A stretch of DNA of 21,911 bases, from the NCBI GenBank assembly GCA_947483345.1, contig CANKNL010000015.1, positions 1-21,911 of the forward strand, read 5' to 3'. Under the pieces are notes generated by a model. The model searched no databases and was not told the DNA's origin. It saw only the letters and a list, made by a program, of their open reading frames with translations. Position 1 is the stretch's first letter, and every line of letters begins with the position of its first letter. The translations under genes were made by a program, and so were the position numbers. Positions 1 to 7,559 of the stretch are shown piece after piece. Source of the DNA: Chitinophagaceae bacterium (GTDB taxonomy: Bacteria; Bacteroidota; Bacteroidia; Chitinophagales; Chitinophagaceae).

Positions 1-1038
1 AATCAAAATGGATATACCTCAACCGTTGGTTTTGGTAAAGTTAGTGGCGTTGTTCAATACCGGGGAATTGTAAGTGTAGAAAGTGACAAATATGACCCCA
101 ATGATCTGGGATATATACAGAATAATAATTCATTTGAATACAGCGGAAACATCAGCTATAATATGAATAAGCCAACAAGGTATTTTTTAATTCATAATTA
201 CAAAGCAAGTTTTAGCAATGTGTATCTGTATAAACCATTTGAATGGGCCAGTTTACAATTAAAAGCGAGTGCATTCTATTTATTTAAAAATTTCTGGGAT
301 CTGACCATTAATTTTCAAAGTAGCCCCAGTTGGAATAAAGATTATTTTGTTCATTCAAATGTGTATACCGGGTATTTTCTCAGACGTACACCTTATTATT
401 ACCTGGGCATCAATGGCAGCAGCGACAGCCGGAAAAAAATATATTTAAGCTGGAAATTGGGCGCAGCAGAATCTCCTTTACCCAAGGATCCATATTGGAA
501 TGGTAGTATAGCATTACGATACAGGGTAAATGATAAATTTCAGTTAAGTGCCAGCATGGATATTGAACAAGACAAAGGAAACTGGGGCTGGGCTTTTAAA
601 ACAAATGCAGATGGCTCTCCTGTAATCGTGCGCAGGGATAAAAAAACAAATACCACTATTGTGAGCACACAATATAATTTTACATCAAGAATGAATTTAA
701 ATATTCGAATGCGTCATTACTGGTCCATATTGGAAAATACCAATTTTTACAATTTAAATGCTGATGGCTATTGGAGAGACACTACATTTTTCGCAAATGA
801 AAATTTAAATTTCAATACGTTTAATATTGATATGTTCTTTACCTGGGATTTTTTACCGGGTAGCCGGTTAACCGTTGCCTGGAAAAATGCTTTGGGAACA
901 AATGTAAATATTGACCCCTATACCAACATGAGTTATTTTAAAAATTTTGGTAAAGTAGTAGATAACCCACACAGTAATGAAATAACTGTTAAGATTGTTT
1001 ATTACCTGGATTACCTCAAACTGAAGAAAAAAAATTAA
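1..1038 (+). CDS. DUF5916 domain protein, C-terminal part (partial)
   Basis: The reading frame is open from base 1 to the stop at 1036-1038, so this is the last 345 codons of a gene that begins outside the window; the Met codon at 163 is internal. The segment reading ESDKYDPNDLGYIQNN (about residues 25-40 of the fragment) and the alternating aromatic and polar strands after it match the C-terminal half of DUF5916 proteins. In full these carry an N-terminal family-9 carbohydrate-binding-like domain and end in what is thought to be an outer-membrane beta-barrel. Many short amphipathic strands rich in Tyr, Trp, Phe and Asn are visible, ending in a run of Lys. Substrate and role are unknown. No hairpin with a T-tract directly follows the stop. 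The family call is from recalled motifs, not a search. Confidence 0.75.
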   Translation, partial: NQNGYTSTVGFGKVSGVVQYRGIVSVESDKYDPNDLGYIQNNNSFEYSGNISYNMNKPTRYFLIHNYKASFSNVYLYKPFEWASLQLKASAFYLFKNFWDLTINFQSSPSWNKDYFVHSNVYTGYFLRRTPYYYLGINGSSDSRKKIYLSWKLGAAESPLPKDPYWNGSIALRYRVNDKFQLSASMDIEQDKGNWGWAFKTNADGSPVIVRRDKKTNTTIVSTQYNFTSRMNLNIRMRHYWSILENTNFYNLNADGYWRDTTFFANENLNFNTFNIDMFFTWDFLPGSRLTVAWKNALGTNVNIDPYTNMSYFKNFGKVVDNPHSNEITVKIVYYLDYLKLKKKN

Positions 1039-1094
1039 GAACCATTTTTCTTAAAATAATTCTGCAATTTTAGTATTACAAATAATCATAGATT

Positions 1095-1129
1095 TAACTT
1101 TGAATTGACAAGCCATTTTTTTATCTTGT
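1095..1129 (+). promoter_or_regulatory. Candidate Bacteroidota-type promoter for the membrane protein at 1146
   Basis: TAACTTTG at 1095-1102 fits the Bacteroidota -7 consensus TAnnTTTG, but no TTTG lies 19 bases upstream. Alternatively, TTTG at 1099-1102 serves as the -33 box for TATCTTGT at 1122-1129, with exactly 19 bases between them; that -7 box matches only in part. Either reading gives a short leader. No Shine-Dalgarno sequence is seen before the ATG. Confidence 0.35.
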
Positions 1130-1145
1130 AAAAAAAACAATTATT

Positions 1146-1667
1146 ATGAACCAGGACAATACTACCGATGTTTTAAATTATGATGATCAAACACCTAAAT
1201 TATCTTCCGGTTTAAATGTACTTACCATTTTAAGTTTTATTGGATGTGCGATACAGCTAATAACATCATGCTGGGGATTTTTCTCTGCTAAAAAATCTTA
1301 TGATGGCATTGATAAACTTATCGAGCAAATGAATTCAGAGAATATGCCGGGCTGGGTAAAATCATTGATGGGAGACCCGGAAAATATGGTCAGATTGATC
1401 ACCAAAACTTACGAAAACAGGATCCCCATTCTTTTGTTATCACTGGTAGCCGTGATTCTTTGTTTTTATGGGGTATTACAAATGCGAAAACTTAAAAAGC
1501 AAGGGTTTTTATTTTATTTGATCGGGGAATTGTTGCCATTTCTCGCCCAGCTTTTATTTATCGGGGCCTTCGCGTTCTCGGGTATGGTGATGTATTTTGC
1601 AATAGCCATGACGTTGTTGTTTATTATTTTGTATGCCATGCAGCGTAAAAATTTAATTTATCCATAA
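1146..1667 (+). CDS. Small four-helix membrane protein, unknown function
   Basis: This is a 173-residue protein that I do not recognise as a named family. Four hydrophobic segments are visible, at roughly residues 23-46, 93-113, 120-142 and 144-166. The first two are separated by a soluble loop of about 45 residues containing Lys, Glu and Met. A short basic turn (RKLKKQ, about 114-119) lies between helices two and three, and the tail is basic (QRKN). The positive-inside rule puts that turn and the C-terminus in the cytoplasm. The N-terminus is acidic, has no signal peptide and starts at an ATG after an A-rich leader. The gene stands alone: the upstream gene ends 107 bases away and a strong terminator follows. 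It is probably a lineage-specific inner-membrane protein; nothing in the context suggests a role. Confidence 0.65.
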   Translation: MNQDNTTDVLNYDDQTPKLSSGLNVLTILSFIGCAIQLITSCWGFFSAKKSYDGIDKLIEQMNSENMPGWVKSLMGDPENMVRLITKTYENRIPILLLSLVAVILCFYGVLQMRKLKKQGFLFYLIGELLPFLAQLLFIGAFAFSGMVMYFAIAMTLLFIILYAMQRKNLIYP

Positions 1668-1685
1668 TGTAGTAATGAAATAGGA

Positions 1686-1718
1686 AGGCAGGCTTTTAAG
1701 CCTGCCTTTTTTTATTTT
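1686..1718 (+). terminator. Rho-independent terminator
   Basis: The ten-base arms AGGCAGGCTT (1686-1695) and AAGCCTGCCT (1698-1707) are perfectly complementary. A run of seven T from 1707, one A and four more T follow. It ends the transcript of the gene at 1146-1667. On the minus strand the hairpin lacks a T-tract, so it is not clearly bidirectional, although the next gene converges on it. Confidence 0.9.
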
Positions 1719-1733
1719 AAAGGTTTGTGATGT

Positions 1734-2930
1734 TTATTTCCAGGCTTTAGAAATACTGCCGTTGAGTATTTTAATTAAATACAAATGTTTGTTTTCAAAA
1801 TAGTCGGGTACAGCAAATTCATTATTCAGTCTTACCGGCCTGAAGTTATACTCACAAAAAACACGTACTGATTTGTCGTTGAGCTGGCTCATGACATTAC
1901 CGGGGTTTTTGGTGAGCAGTTTTGTAAATAGATATACCGATTCAAAACCTTTAAAAGCCATATCACCGGGCTTGCCTTTGTATTTCTTATAATAAGCAGC
2001 AATTAGTGATTTACTGAAACCATCATTTTTTTCTGTATAAAACGGGGTTGTGAAGTAAATGGGAAAACCTGCTAAATCTTTTTTGTTATACAGGGCCGTA
2101 AAATTATCCCAGTTGGGCATGCCAATCAGTGTGATGGGATAGGTTTTATTTAATTCAAAGCAAGCCTTAGCCATATTGCCGGCAAAACCTTCGTCCAGGC
2201 TGGCGCCAATGATGATGTTCTTTCGGTTACTGTCTAATTTTAATTTAAGTAAATTGGCGTTTACAGTATTATCAAAATTCAATATTTCAATGGGTAATAA
2301 TGGCTTGCCGTCCTGTTCATTTATTTGTTTAAAAAAGCCGGCAACCTTATCTTCTTGTGGTCCTTTCTGGCGGCAAAGGTAAATTTTATCAGTGCCATGA
2401 TTTTGGAGTAAATAACTATAGATGGCTTCACAATGCGACTTAAGGGTAGCATTCATGATCACTAAAAAGGGGTTTTTGGTTATACCCGCCACATTAGGGT
2501 AGGTGGCAGAAATAAAAGGTATATTTTTTTGCAATGCAAAGTCGGCAAGCTGCAGGTAGTCCTCATCTTTTACGCTGGCAATAATAAGTTGCAGGCTATC
2601 TAATTTTTTAGTACGAATTAGATCTGGTAATTTTTCTGTAAATGATTTGGTATCGTAAATATGCGCATCAATAAAATCATCTCCGGTTTCTAGACTGTCA
2701 AGGGCTATTAAAGCACCTTGTACAAAATCAACAGCGGGCATAATAAAACGGGGAATGCTTTGCTGATATCTGAATGTGTTTTTTGTAAAAACGGAATCAA
2801 GATAAAGGGGTGCAAAAATACCGATTTTATAAACAGGGCCTTTTTTTAAAGAAACATCTTGGGCATACAGGGTAGCCGAACTAAAAGAGGTAAGCCATAA
2901 AAAAAAACCGGTAAAAAGAAACTTGTTCAT
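1734..2930 (-). CDS. Secreted periplasmic-binding-fold (PBP1-like) protein
   Basis: This is a 398-residue protein if started at the ATG at 2930-2928. The frame also allows a start at 2966, which would overlap the end of guaA and put 12 residues before the signal peptide, so I prefer the inner Met. From there a typical signal peptide is seen (MNKFLFTGFF, hydrophobic core, then YAQ before an Asp; cleavage near residue 24). The mature part has the alpha/beta layout of type-1 periplasmic-binding proteins: an opening strand (YKIGIFAPLYLD), then strands such as LQLIIASVKD, NIPFISATYP and ITLIGMPNW. Related Bacteroidota proteins often carry a LysM domain before this fold; none is seen here. No permease or ATPase gene is adjacent, so a transport role is not supported. 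The gene lies 26 bases downstream of guaA on the same strand and is probably co-transcribed. Ligand unknown. Confidence 0.7.
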   Translation of the reverse strand: MNKFLFTGFFLWLTSFSSATLYAQDVSLKKGPVYKIGIFAPLYLDSVFTKNTFRYQQSIPRFIMPAVDFVQGALIALDSLETGDDFIDAHIYDTKSFTEKLPDLIRTKKLDSLQLIIASVKDEDYLQLADFALQKNIPFISATYPNVAGITKNPFLVIMNATLKSHCEAIYSYLLQNHGTDKIYLCRQKGPQEDKVAGFFKQINEQDGKPLLPIEILNFDNTVNANLLKLKLDSNRKNIIIGASLDEGFAGNMAKACFELNKTYPITLIGMPNWDNFTALYNKKDLAGFPIYFTTPFYTEKNDGFSKSLIAAYYKKYKGKPGDMAFKGFESVYLFTKLLTKNPGNVMSQLNDKSVRVFCEYNFRPVRLNNEFAVPDYFENKHLYLIKILNGSISKAWK

Positions 2931-2956
2931 ATAAAAAATTCTAAGTTCTAAAATTC

Positions 2957-4492
2957 CTATTCCCACTCAATGGTTGCCGGTGGTTTACTACTAATATCAT
3001 AAACAACTCGGTTTATACCAGGTACATTATTAATGATCTCGTTACTGATATCTGCTAAAAATTCATAAGGCAAATGCGCCCAGTCTGCCGTCATGCCATC
3101 AACTGAGGTTACAGCCCTTAATGCAACCGTAAATTCATAAGTTCTTTCATCACCCATTACACCAACACTTTTTACGGGTAATAAGATAGTTCCTGCTTGC
3201 CAAATGGTTGCATATAAATTATGTTTTTTTAAACCATTAATATATATCGCATCAGCTTCTTGCAATAACCGTACCTTTTCTTCATTAACTTCTCCTAAAA
3301 TTCTGATACCTAAACCCGGGCCCGGAAATGGATGCCTGAAAAGCATATCATGTGGGATGCCCAGTTCTAATCCTACACGTCTTACTTCATCTTTAAATAA
3401 AGATCTCAGAGGTTCTACTAATCCCAGTTTCATCCGGTCTGGTAATCCGCCAACATTGTGATGAGATTTAATAGTAGCTGATGGGCCATGTACAGAAAGT
3501 GATTCAATCACATCGGGGTAAATGGTTCCCTGCCCTAATAATTCCACACCTTCTATCAGAAGAGCTTCTTCCTCAAAAATTTCAATAAATCCACCACCAA
3601 TGGCTTTTCTTTTTTCTTCGGGATCTGTTTTACCCGCCAGTTTTTTATAAAAATGGTTTCTGGCATTAATGCCTTTTACATGTAAACCCAGCTTGTTATA
3701 AATTTCAAGAACTTCTTCAAATTCATGTTTACGTAAAACCCCATTATCAACAAAAATGCCATACAGGTTTTTGCCAATGGCTTTATGTATCAATGTGGCA
3801 GCAACAGTGCTGTCAACACCGCCACTTAAGCCCATAATTACTTTTTTATTGCCAATTTGTTTTTTAAGCGCTGCAACGGTATCGGTAATAAAATGTGCCG
3901 GTGTCCAGTCCTGGCTACAGTTACAGATATGTACCAAAAAGTTTTTAATAATGGTTTTGCCTTCGGCAGAATGGTAAACCTCGGGGTGAAACTGTAAGCC
4001 ATAAAGGGGTTGTCCGTTGTCTGTTGTTCGTTTGAAAGCAGCAACTGGTATACTTTCTGTTGTACCCAGCAATTCAAATCCTGCAGGCAATTCTTTGATC
4101 GTATCGCTGTGGCTCATCCAAACCTGTGAGGTTACAGAAATATCTTGTAAAAGGGCATCTGCTTTCACAACATTAAAAATGGCACGGCCGTATTCTCTTT
4201 TATCACTCTTTTCAACCCTGCCGCCAAATAATTTAGCCGTTAATTGGGCCCCATAGCAAATGCCCAAAACGGGCACTTTGGTGATCATGGCTTTTACATC
4301 AACCAATAAGGCGTTTTCTTCATTAACTGAAAAAGGGGAACCACCCAGTATAATACCTTTTAGGCCGGGTTCATAAATGATTTCTTTATTAAAGGGGATT
4401 ATTTCGCAATACACATTTGCTTCACGTACAGTTCTGGCAATAAGTTGTGTGTATTGAGAGCCAAAATCAAGGATAAGTATTTTTTCTGTCAT
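2957..4492 (-). CDS. guaA: GMP synthase (glutamine-hydrolysing)
   Basis: This cytoplasmic enzyme converts XMP, glutamine and ATP to GMP, the last step of guanine nucleotide synthesis. At 511 residues it is the usual length. The N-terminal class-I glutamine amidotransferase domain shows the triad: Cys79 in GICYGAQ, and His169 and Glu171 in QFHPEVYH. The ATP-pyrophosphatase domain has the PP-loop SGGVDS at 223-228. The C-terminal dimerisation domain ends with the conserved KPPATIEWE. The start ATG (4492-4490) directly precedes the conserved opening MTEKILILDFGSQYTQLIAR. It is divergent from the head-GIN lipoprotein gene, with 93 bases between the two starts, and is followed by the periplasmic-binding-fold gene. 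Nothing is missing or unusual in the protein. Confidence 0.98.
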   Translation of the reverse strand: MTEKILILDFGSQYTQLIARTVREANVYCEIIPFNKEIIYEPGLKGIILGGSPFSVNEENALLVDVKAMITKVPVLGICYGAQLTAKLFGGRVEKSDKREYGRAIFNVVKADALLQDISVTSQVWMSHSDTIKELPAGFELLGTTESIPVAAFKRTTDNGQPLYGLQFHPEVYHSAEGKTIIKNFLVHICNCSQDWTPAHFITDTVAALKKQIGNKKVIMGLSGGVDSTVAATLIHKAIGKNLYGIFVDNGVLRKHEFEEVLEIYNKLGLHVKGINARNHFYKKLAGKTDPEEKRKAIGGGFIEIFEEEALLIEGVELLGQGTIYPDVIESLSVHGPSATIKSHHNVGGLPDRMKLGLVEPLRSLFKDEVRRVGLELGIPHDMLFRHPFPGPGLGIRILGEVNEEKVRLLQEADAIYINGLKKHNLYATIWQAGTILLPVKSVGVMGDERTYEFTVALRAVTSVDGMTADWAHLPYEFLADISNEIINNVPGINRVVYDISSKPPATIEWE

Positions 4493-4499
4493 AGCGTTG

Positions 4500-4507
4500 C
4501 GAAGGTA
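4500..4507 (-). promoter_or_regulatory. Candidate -7 box for guaA
   Basis: Read on the minus strand, 4507-4500 is TACCTTCG, seven of eight matches to TAnnTTTG and close to the TACCTTTG seen before rpsJ. No clear TTTG lies 19 bases upstream. If it is used, the guaA leader would be only a few bases, nearly leaderless. Confidence 0.35.
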
Positions 4508-4529
4508 AATAAATACTGGCTGTTATTTG

Positions 4530-4560
4530 TTGTTAAAGGCAGACTATAACATTAAGTTTT
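4530..4560 (+). promoter_or_regulatory. Candidate promoter for the head-GIN lipoprotein gene
   Basis: TTG at 4530-4532 and TAAGTTTT at 4553-4560 (seven of eight matches to TAnnTTTG) are separated by 20 bases. The start codon follows 25 bases later. It lies back to back with the proposed guaA -7 box. Confidence 0.35.
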
Positions 4561-4585
4561 TTTATATTTACAAAAATTAAAGAAG

Positions 4586-5287
4586 ATGAAACAGTTAGTA
4601 TACTTATTATTTACACTGGTTACGATCGCTTCATGTCGTTTTACAACAGGTAGTGGACATATCATTAGCGAGACCCGCAAGGTTGGTCATTTTGATGGGA
4701 TTATGGTTGGCGGAAGTTTTGACGTAGAGGTTAAAATTGGCCCGGTGACTTCTGTTGTTGTAGAAGCAGATGATAATATTATGAAATATATTGAAACAAC
4801 AACAACTGGAAATACTTTAAAAATACGTACTGAAGACCTCAATAATTATTCGGATGTACACATGAAAGTAGTTGTTACAACGCCATCTATAAATAATATA
4901 AAGGCCTCAGCATCGGCAGTTGTCTTTGTTCAGGATATATTAACCAGTAATGATAAGTTATCATTTCGGGCATCCAGTTCAAGCAGTATTATCGCCGAAG
5001 TAAATGCACCTGACATTGAAACCGATGTTAGCAGCAGTGCAACTGTAACCCTTAAAGGGAGAACAAAAACATTTACAGCGGAGGCTTCAAGCAGTGCTGA
5101 TATTAATGCTTTTGACCTATTAAGTGAAAACACAATTGCCAAAGTAAGTAGCAGTGCCACCATTGAAGTATTTGCCAGTGTTAGTTTAAATGCCAGGGCG
5201 AGCAGTAGTGGTTCGATAGCGTATAAAGGTGCGGCTACTGTCAATAAATCAACAAACAGCAGCGGCTCAGTTGAAAAAAGAGACTAA
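4586..5287 (+). CDS. Head-GIN domain (DUF2807) lipoprotein
   Basis: This is a 233-residue protein with a lipoprotein signal peptide: a Lys near the start, a hydrophobic stretch and a lipobox ending TIASC with Cys17. The mature part opens with FDGIMVGGSFDVEVKIG and VVVEADDNI, typical of the head-GIN/DUF2807 family, which forms a right-handed beta-solenoid. From about residue 110 on, Ser-rich turns (SSSSS, SSSAT, SSSAD, SSSAT, SSSGS, NSSGS) recur about every 20-21 residues between hydrophobic strands, as expected for stacked coils. It is likely anchored to the outer or inner membrane and exposed to the periplasm or cell surface. The molecular function of the family is not established; adhesion has been proposed from its name. 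The gene stands alone between guaA and the ribosomal cluster. Confidence 0.85.
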   Translation: MKQLVYLLFTLVTIASCRFTTGSGHIISETRKVGHFDGIMVGGSFDVEVKIGPVTSVVVEADDNIMKYIETTTTGNTLKIRTEDLNNYSDVHMKVVVTTPSINNIKASASAVVFVQDILTSNDKLSFRASSSSSIIAEVNAPDIETDVSSSATVTLKGRTKTFTAEASSSADINAFDLLSENTIAKVSSSATIEVFASVSLNARASSSGSIAYKGAATVNKSTNSSGSVEKRD

Positions 5288-5332
5288 AGAATTACATATG
5301 AATATAATCTGCAACTCATGCAGGTCTAAATC

Positions 5333-5373
5333 AGCTTAAAAAGTATTTATAAAAAAACTTTAAGCTTTCTTTT
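5333..5373 (+). terminator. Possible weak terminator upstream of the rpsJ promoter
   Basis: AGCTTAAA (5333-5340) can pair with TTTAAGCT (5359-5366) across an 18-base loop, and TTCTTTT follows. The stem is AT-rich and the loop long, so it may be weak. It overlaps the -33 box of the rpsJ promoter, so the two transcription units meet here. Confidence 0.35.
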
Positions 5374-5401
5374 GCTAATTACTTCCCAATCCTTACCTTT
5401 G
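5371..5401 (+). promoter_or_regulatory. Promoter of the S10-spc ribosomal protein cluster
   Basis: TTTG at 5371-5374, a spacer of exactly 19 bases, and TACCTTTG at 5394-5401 match the Bacteroidota consensus TTTG-N19-TAnnTTTG in every defined position. Transcription would start near 5408, leaving a leader of about 35 bases before rpsJ. That is too short for a leader structure like the L4-binding one of the Escherichia coli S10 operon. Confidence 0.85.
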
Positions 5402-5441
5402 CACTCCAAATTAAAAAACGGATTTTAAAAGTTCTTTTTAT

Positions 5442-5747
5442 ATGTCACAGAGAATCAGAATAAAATTGCAGTCTTACGACCATAACCTGGTTGATAAATC
5501 AGCAGAAAAGATCGTAAAAACTGTACGTAGTACGGGCGCAGTAGTAACAGGACCAATTCCTTTACCTACGCACAAAAAAATATTTACCGTGTTGCGTTCT
5601 CCTCACGTAAATAAAAAAGCCCGTGAGCAGTTTCAGCTGTGTACGCACAAGCGGTTATTAGACATTTACACCAGCAGCAGCCGTACGGTAGATGCTTTAA
5701 GTAAGTTAGACTTACCAAGTGGTGTTGATGTTGAGATCAAAGCCTAA
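5442..5747 (+). CDS. rpsJ: 30S ribosomal protein S10
   Basis: S10 sits in the head of the small subunit and, as NusE, can also contact NusG during coupled transcription. The 101-residue length is normal. The opening RIRIKLQSYDH, the PIPLPTHKK loop (about 38-46) and the RSPHVNKKAREQFQ stretch (about 50-63) are diagnostic. It is the first gene of the cluster, preceded by its own promoter instead of the usual rpsL-rpsG-fusA(-tuf) genes. The gap to rplC is 141 bases and holds a hairpin and a heptamer array. Confidence 0.98.
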   Translation: MSQRIRIKLQSYDHNLVDKSAEKIVKTVRSTGAVVTGPIPLPTHKKIFTVLRSPHVNKKAREQFQLCTHKRLLDIYTSSSRTVDALSKLDLPSGVDVEIKA

Positions 5748-5748
5748 T

Positions 5749-5790
5749 GAACTTTCTCCATCGAGGTGGAGGAAAGCAGCAGGTAAGTTC
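5749..5790 (+). other. Hairpin element just after rpsJ
   Basis: Starting two bases after the rpsJ stop, CTTTCTCCA (5752-5760) can pair with TGGAGGAAAG (5767-5776), leaving one bulged base and a six-base loop. The enclosing arms GAACTT (5749-5754) and AAGTTC (5785-5790) can also pair, but they compete for three bases. No T-tract follows, so it is not a terminator. A role in mRNA processing or regulation is possible but not shown. Confidence 0.45.
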
Positions 5791-5831
5791 TTAAAAGAAA
5801 AAAAATAATGAACATCCATCTAATTTCTAAA

Positions 5832-5859
5832 TACTAAGTACTAAGTACTGAGTACTAAG
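5832..5859 (+). repeat. Heptamer array TACTNAG (family A), rpsJ-rplC gap
   Basis: Four back-to-back units: TACTAAG, TACTAAG, TACTGAG, TACTAAG. The word is an odd palindrome, so the array reads the same on both strands, and AGTACT occurs at every junction. It ends 29 bases before the rplC start. Confidence 0.95.
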
Positions 5860-5888
5860 ACAAGAGCGCTGGGTATAAACAAGATACA

Positions 5889-6506
5889 ATGAAAAGTATT
5901 ATTGGTAAGAAAATCGGCATGACGAGTATCTTCGATGCAAGTGGCAAGCAAACTGCTGTTACTATTATTGAAGCCGGCCCATGCGTGGTTACACAAAAGA
6001 AAACCGTTGAAACAGACGGCTACAATGCACTCCAGATAGCATTTGGTGATAAAAAAGAAAAGCACTCCGTAAAAGCTGAGATCAATCACTTTGCCAAAGC
6101 GCAAACCTCTCCTAAAAAATTCGTTCAGGAAATCCGCGATAGCGAAATAGATAAGAATGTTGGTGAAACATTTACAGTAGACATATTTGCCGAAGGTGAT
6201 GATGTTGAAGTGATTGGTACAACCAAGGGTAAGGGTTTTCAGGGTGTTGTGAAACGCCATGGTTTTAAAGGTGTTGGTGGTCAGTCTCATGGACAGCATG
6301 ACAGGTCAAGAGCTCCGGGTTCTATCGGAAACTCTTCAGATGCCAGCCGTGTATTTAAAGGTATGCGTATGGGTGGTCGTATGGGGCAGGACAGAGTGAC
6401 CATGAAAGGATTAAAAGTGGTTAAAATTTTCGCTGAAAAGAATTATATATTAGTTAGTGGTTCAGTTCCGGGCCATAACGGTTCAATTGTTTTAATTCAA
6501 AAATAA
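5889..6506 (+). CDS. rplC: 50S ribosomal protein L3
   Basis: L3 is an early-assembling protein whose long loop reaches towards the peptidyl transferase centre. The 205-residue length is normal. The opening GKKIGMTSIFD and the central loop GGQSHGQHDRSRAPGSIGNS (about 131-150), followed by KGMRMGGRMGQDRVT, are family hallmarks. It follows the rpsJ-rplC gap of 141 bases with its structured spacer and is followed after 33 bases by rplD. The A-rich leader before the ATG has no Shine-Dalgarno sequence. Confidence 0.98.
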   Translation: MKSIIGKKIGMTSIFDASGKQTAVTIIEAGPCVVTQKKTVETDGYNALQIAFGDKKEKHSVKAEINHFAKAQTSPKKFVQEIRDSEIDKNVGETFTVDIFAEGDDVEVIGTTKGKGFQGVVKRHGFKGVGGQSHGQHDRSRAPGSIGNSSDASRVFKGMRMGGRMGQDRVTMKGLKVVKIFAEKNYILVSGSVPGHNGSIVLIQK

Positions 6507-6539
6507 ACAACCGGCCGCTGGCCAATAAAAATAAGTACA

Positions 6540-7172
6540 ATGCAAGTAGATGTTTTAAATATAGAAGGAAAGCAAACCGGCAGAACGGTTGAATTACCGG
6601 AAGAAATTTTCGGTATTGAACCCAATGACCATGTTATTTATCTGGCTGTAAAGCAGTACCAGGGCGCTCAGCGTCAGGGATCGCACAAAGTAAAAACCAG
6701 AGCAGAAGTAAAAGGGTCTTCTAAAAAATTGCACAAACAAAAAGGAACCGGTGGAGCCCGTAAAGGTAATCTGCGTAATCCATTGTATAAAGGTGGTGGT
6801 ACTGTTTTTGGACCCAAGCCACACAAGTACGACATTAAATTAAACCGTAAGGTTAAGGATTTGGCCAAGATGGGTGCTTTGGCTTATAAAGCAAAAGAAA
6901 ATGCGATCATGGTTTTAGAAGACGTGACCATGGATACGCCAAAGACATCAACTTTTACCGGTATTTTAAAGAACCTGAACATAGCCGGAAAAAGAACATT
7001 ATTTGTGATACCTGAATATAATGACAACCTGTATTTAAGCTTACGTAATGTGCCCTCTGTAAGTGGTACTTTATTAAGTGATTTAAATACTTACGATATA
7101 TTGAATGCAAATGTTTTGGTTTTAACCGAAAGTGCTGCAAAGATATTTAGTGAAGAAAGCATTGAAGCTTAA
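6540..7172 (+). CDS. rplD: 50S ribosomal protein L4
   Basis: L4 binds 23S rRNA domain I and its loop lines the peptide exit tunnel. The 210-residue length is normal. The conserved loop shows as RAEVKGSSKKLHKQKGTGGA (about 54-73) followed by the VFGPKPHKY segment. In Escherichia coli L4 represses its own operon through a long leader RNA. The short leader before rpsJ here makes that mechanism unlikely in the same form (inference). The gap to rplC contains only a short GGCC-GCT-GGCC palindrome, and rplW begins 27 bases after the stop. Confidence 0.97.
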   Translation: MQVDVLNIEGKQTGRTVELPEEIFGIEPNDHVIYLAVKQYQGAQRQGSHKVKTRAEVKGSSKKLHKQKGTGGARKGNLRNPLYKGGGTVFGPKPHKYDIKLNRKVKDLAKMGALAYKAKENAIMVLEDVTMDTPKTSTFTGILKNLNIAGKRTLFVIPEYNDNLYLSLRNVPSVSGTLLSDLNTYDILNANVLVLTESAAKIFSEESIEA

Positions 7173-7199
7173 TTAAGAAACTAATAAATTAAAAGACGA

Positions 7200-7502
7200 A
7201 TGAAACTGTCTGATGTATTATTAAAGCCGATTTTATCTGAAAAAGCTAACAAGCAAACAGAAAAAATGAACCGTTACTCTTTTGTAGTGGATAAGAAGGC
7301 TAATAAGTTGGAGATAAAAAAAGCAATAGAAAGTTTTTATGGTGTTACTGTAGATAGTGTAAATACCATTGTTGTTCCTTCTAAAGCAAAATCAAAGTAC
7401 ACTAAAGCCGGATACATAGTGGGCCGTAAGCCTTCTAAAAAGAAAGCAATTGTAACCATTGCAAAAGGCGAATCCATTGATTTGTACGGCAGCGGAATCT
7501 AA
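7200..7502 (+). CDS. rplW: 50S ribosomal protein L23
   Basis: L23 lies at the exit of the peptide tunnel and is the docking site for trigger factor and the signal recognition particle. The 100-residue length is normal. The family pattern is clear: LLKPILSEKA at the start, YSFVVDKKANKLEIKKAIE (about 26-44), and VTVDSVNTIVVPSK followed by GRKPSKKKAIVTI. It sits between rplD (27-base gap) and rplB (57-base gap, no repeat array). It starts at an ATG after an AT-rich leader. Confidence 0.97.
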   Translation: MKLSDVLLKPILSEKANKQTEKMNRYSFVVDKKANKLEIKKAIESFYGVTVDSVNTIVVPSKAKSKYTKAGYIVGRKPSKKKAIVTIAKGESIDLYGSGI

Positions 7503-7559
7503 AATAACTAATGAATGGTGGTCAGCACCGCAAAGTTTTGACAAATAAAAGAATTTAAA

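Noticed and set aside
3838..4256. Open frames on both strands within guaA
   Set aside because: They are shadow frames of a fully conserved guaA with no recognisable product.
5841..6299. Minus-strand open frame across the rpsJ-rplC gap and rplC
   Set aside because: It is antisense to a conserved ribosomal gene and reads through the heptamer array, with no family resemblance.
7520..7550. AAGTTTTGACA motif shared by the rplW-rplB and rpsC-rplP gaps as a possible internal promoter
   Set aside because: Only about 11 bases are shared, neither copy fits TAnnTTTG, and chance is likely in AT-rich spacers.
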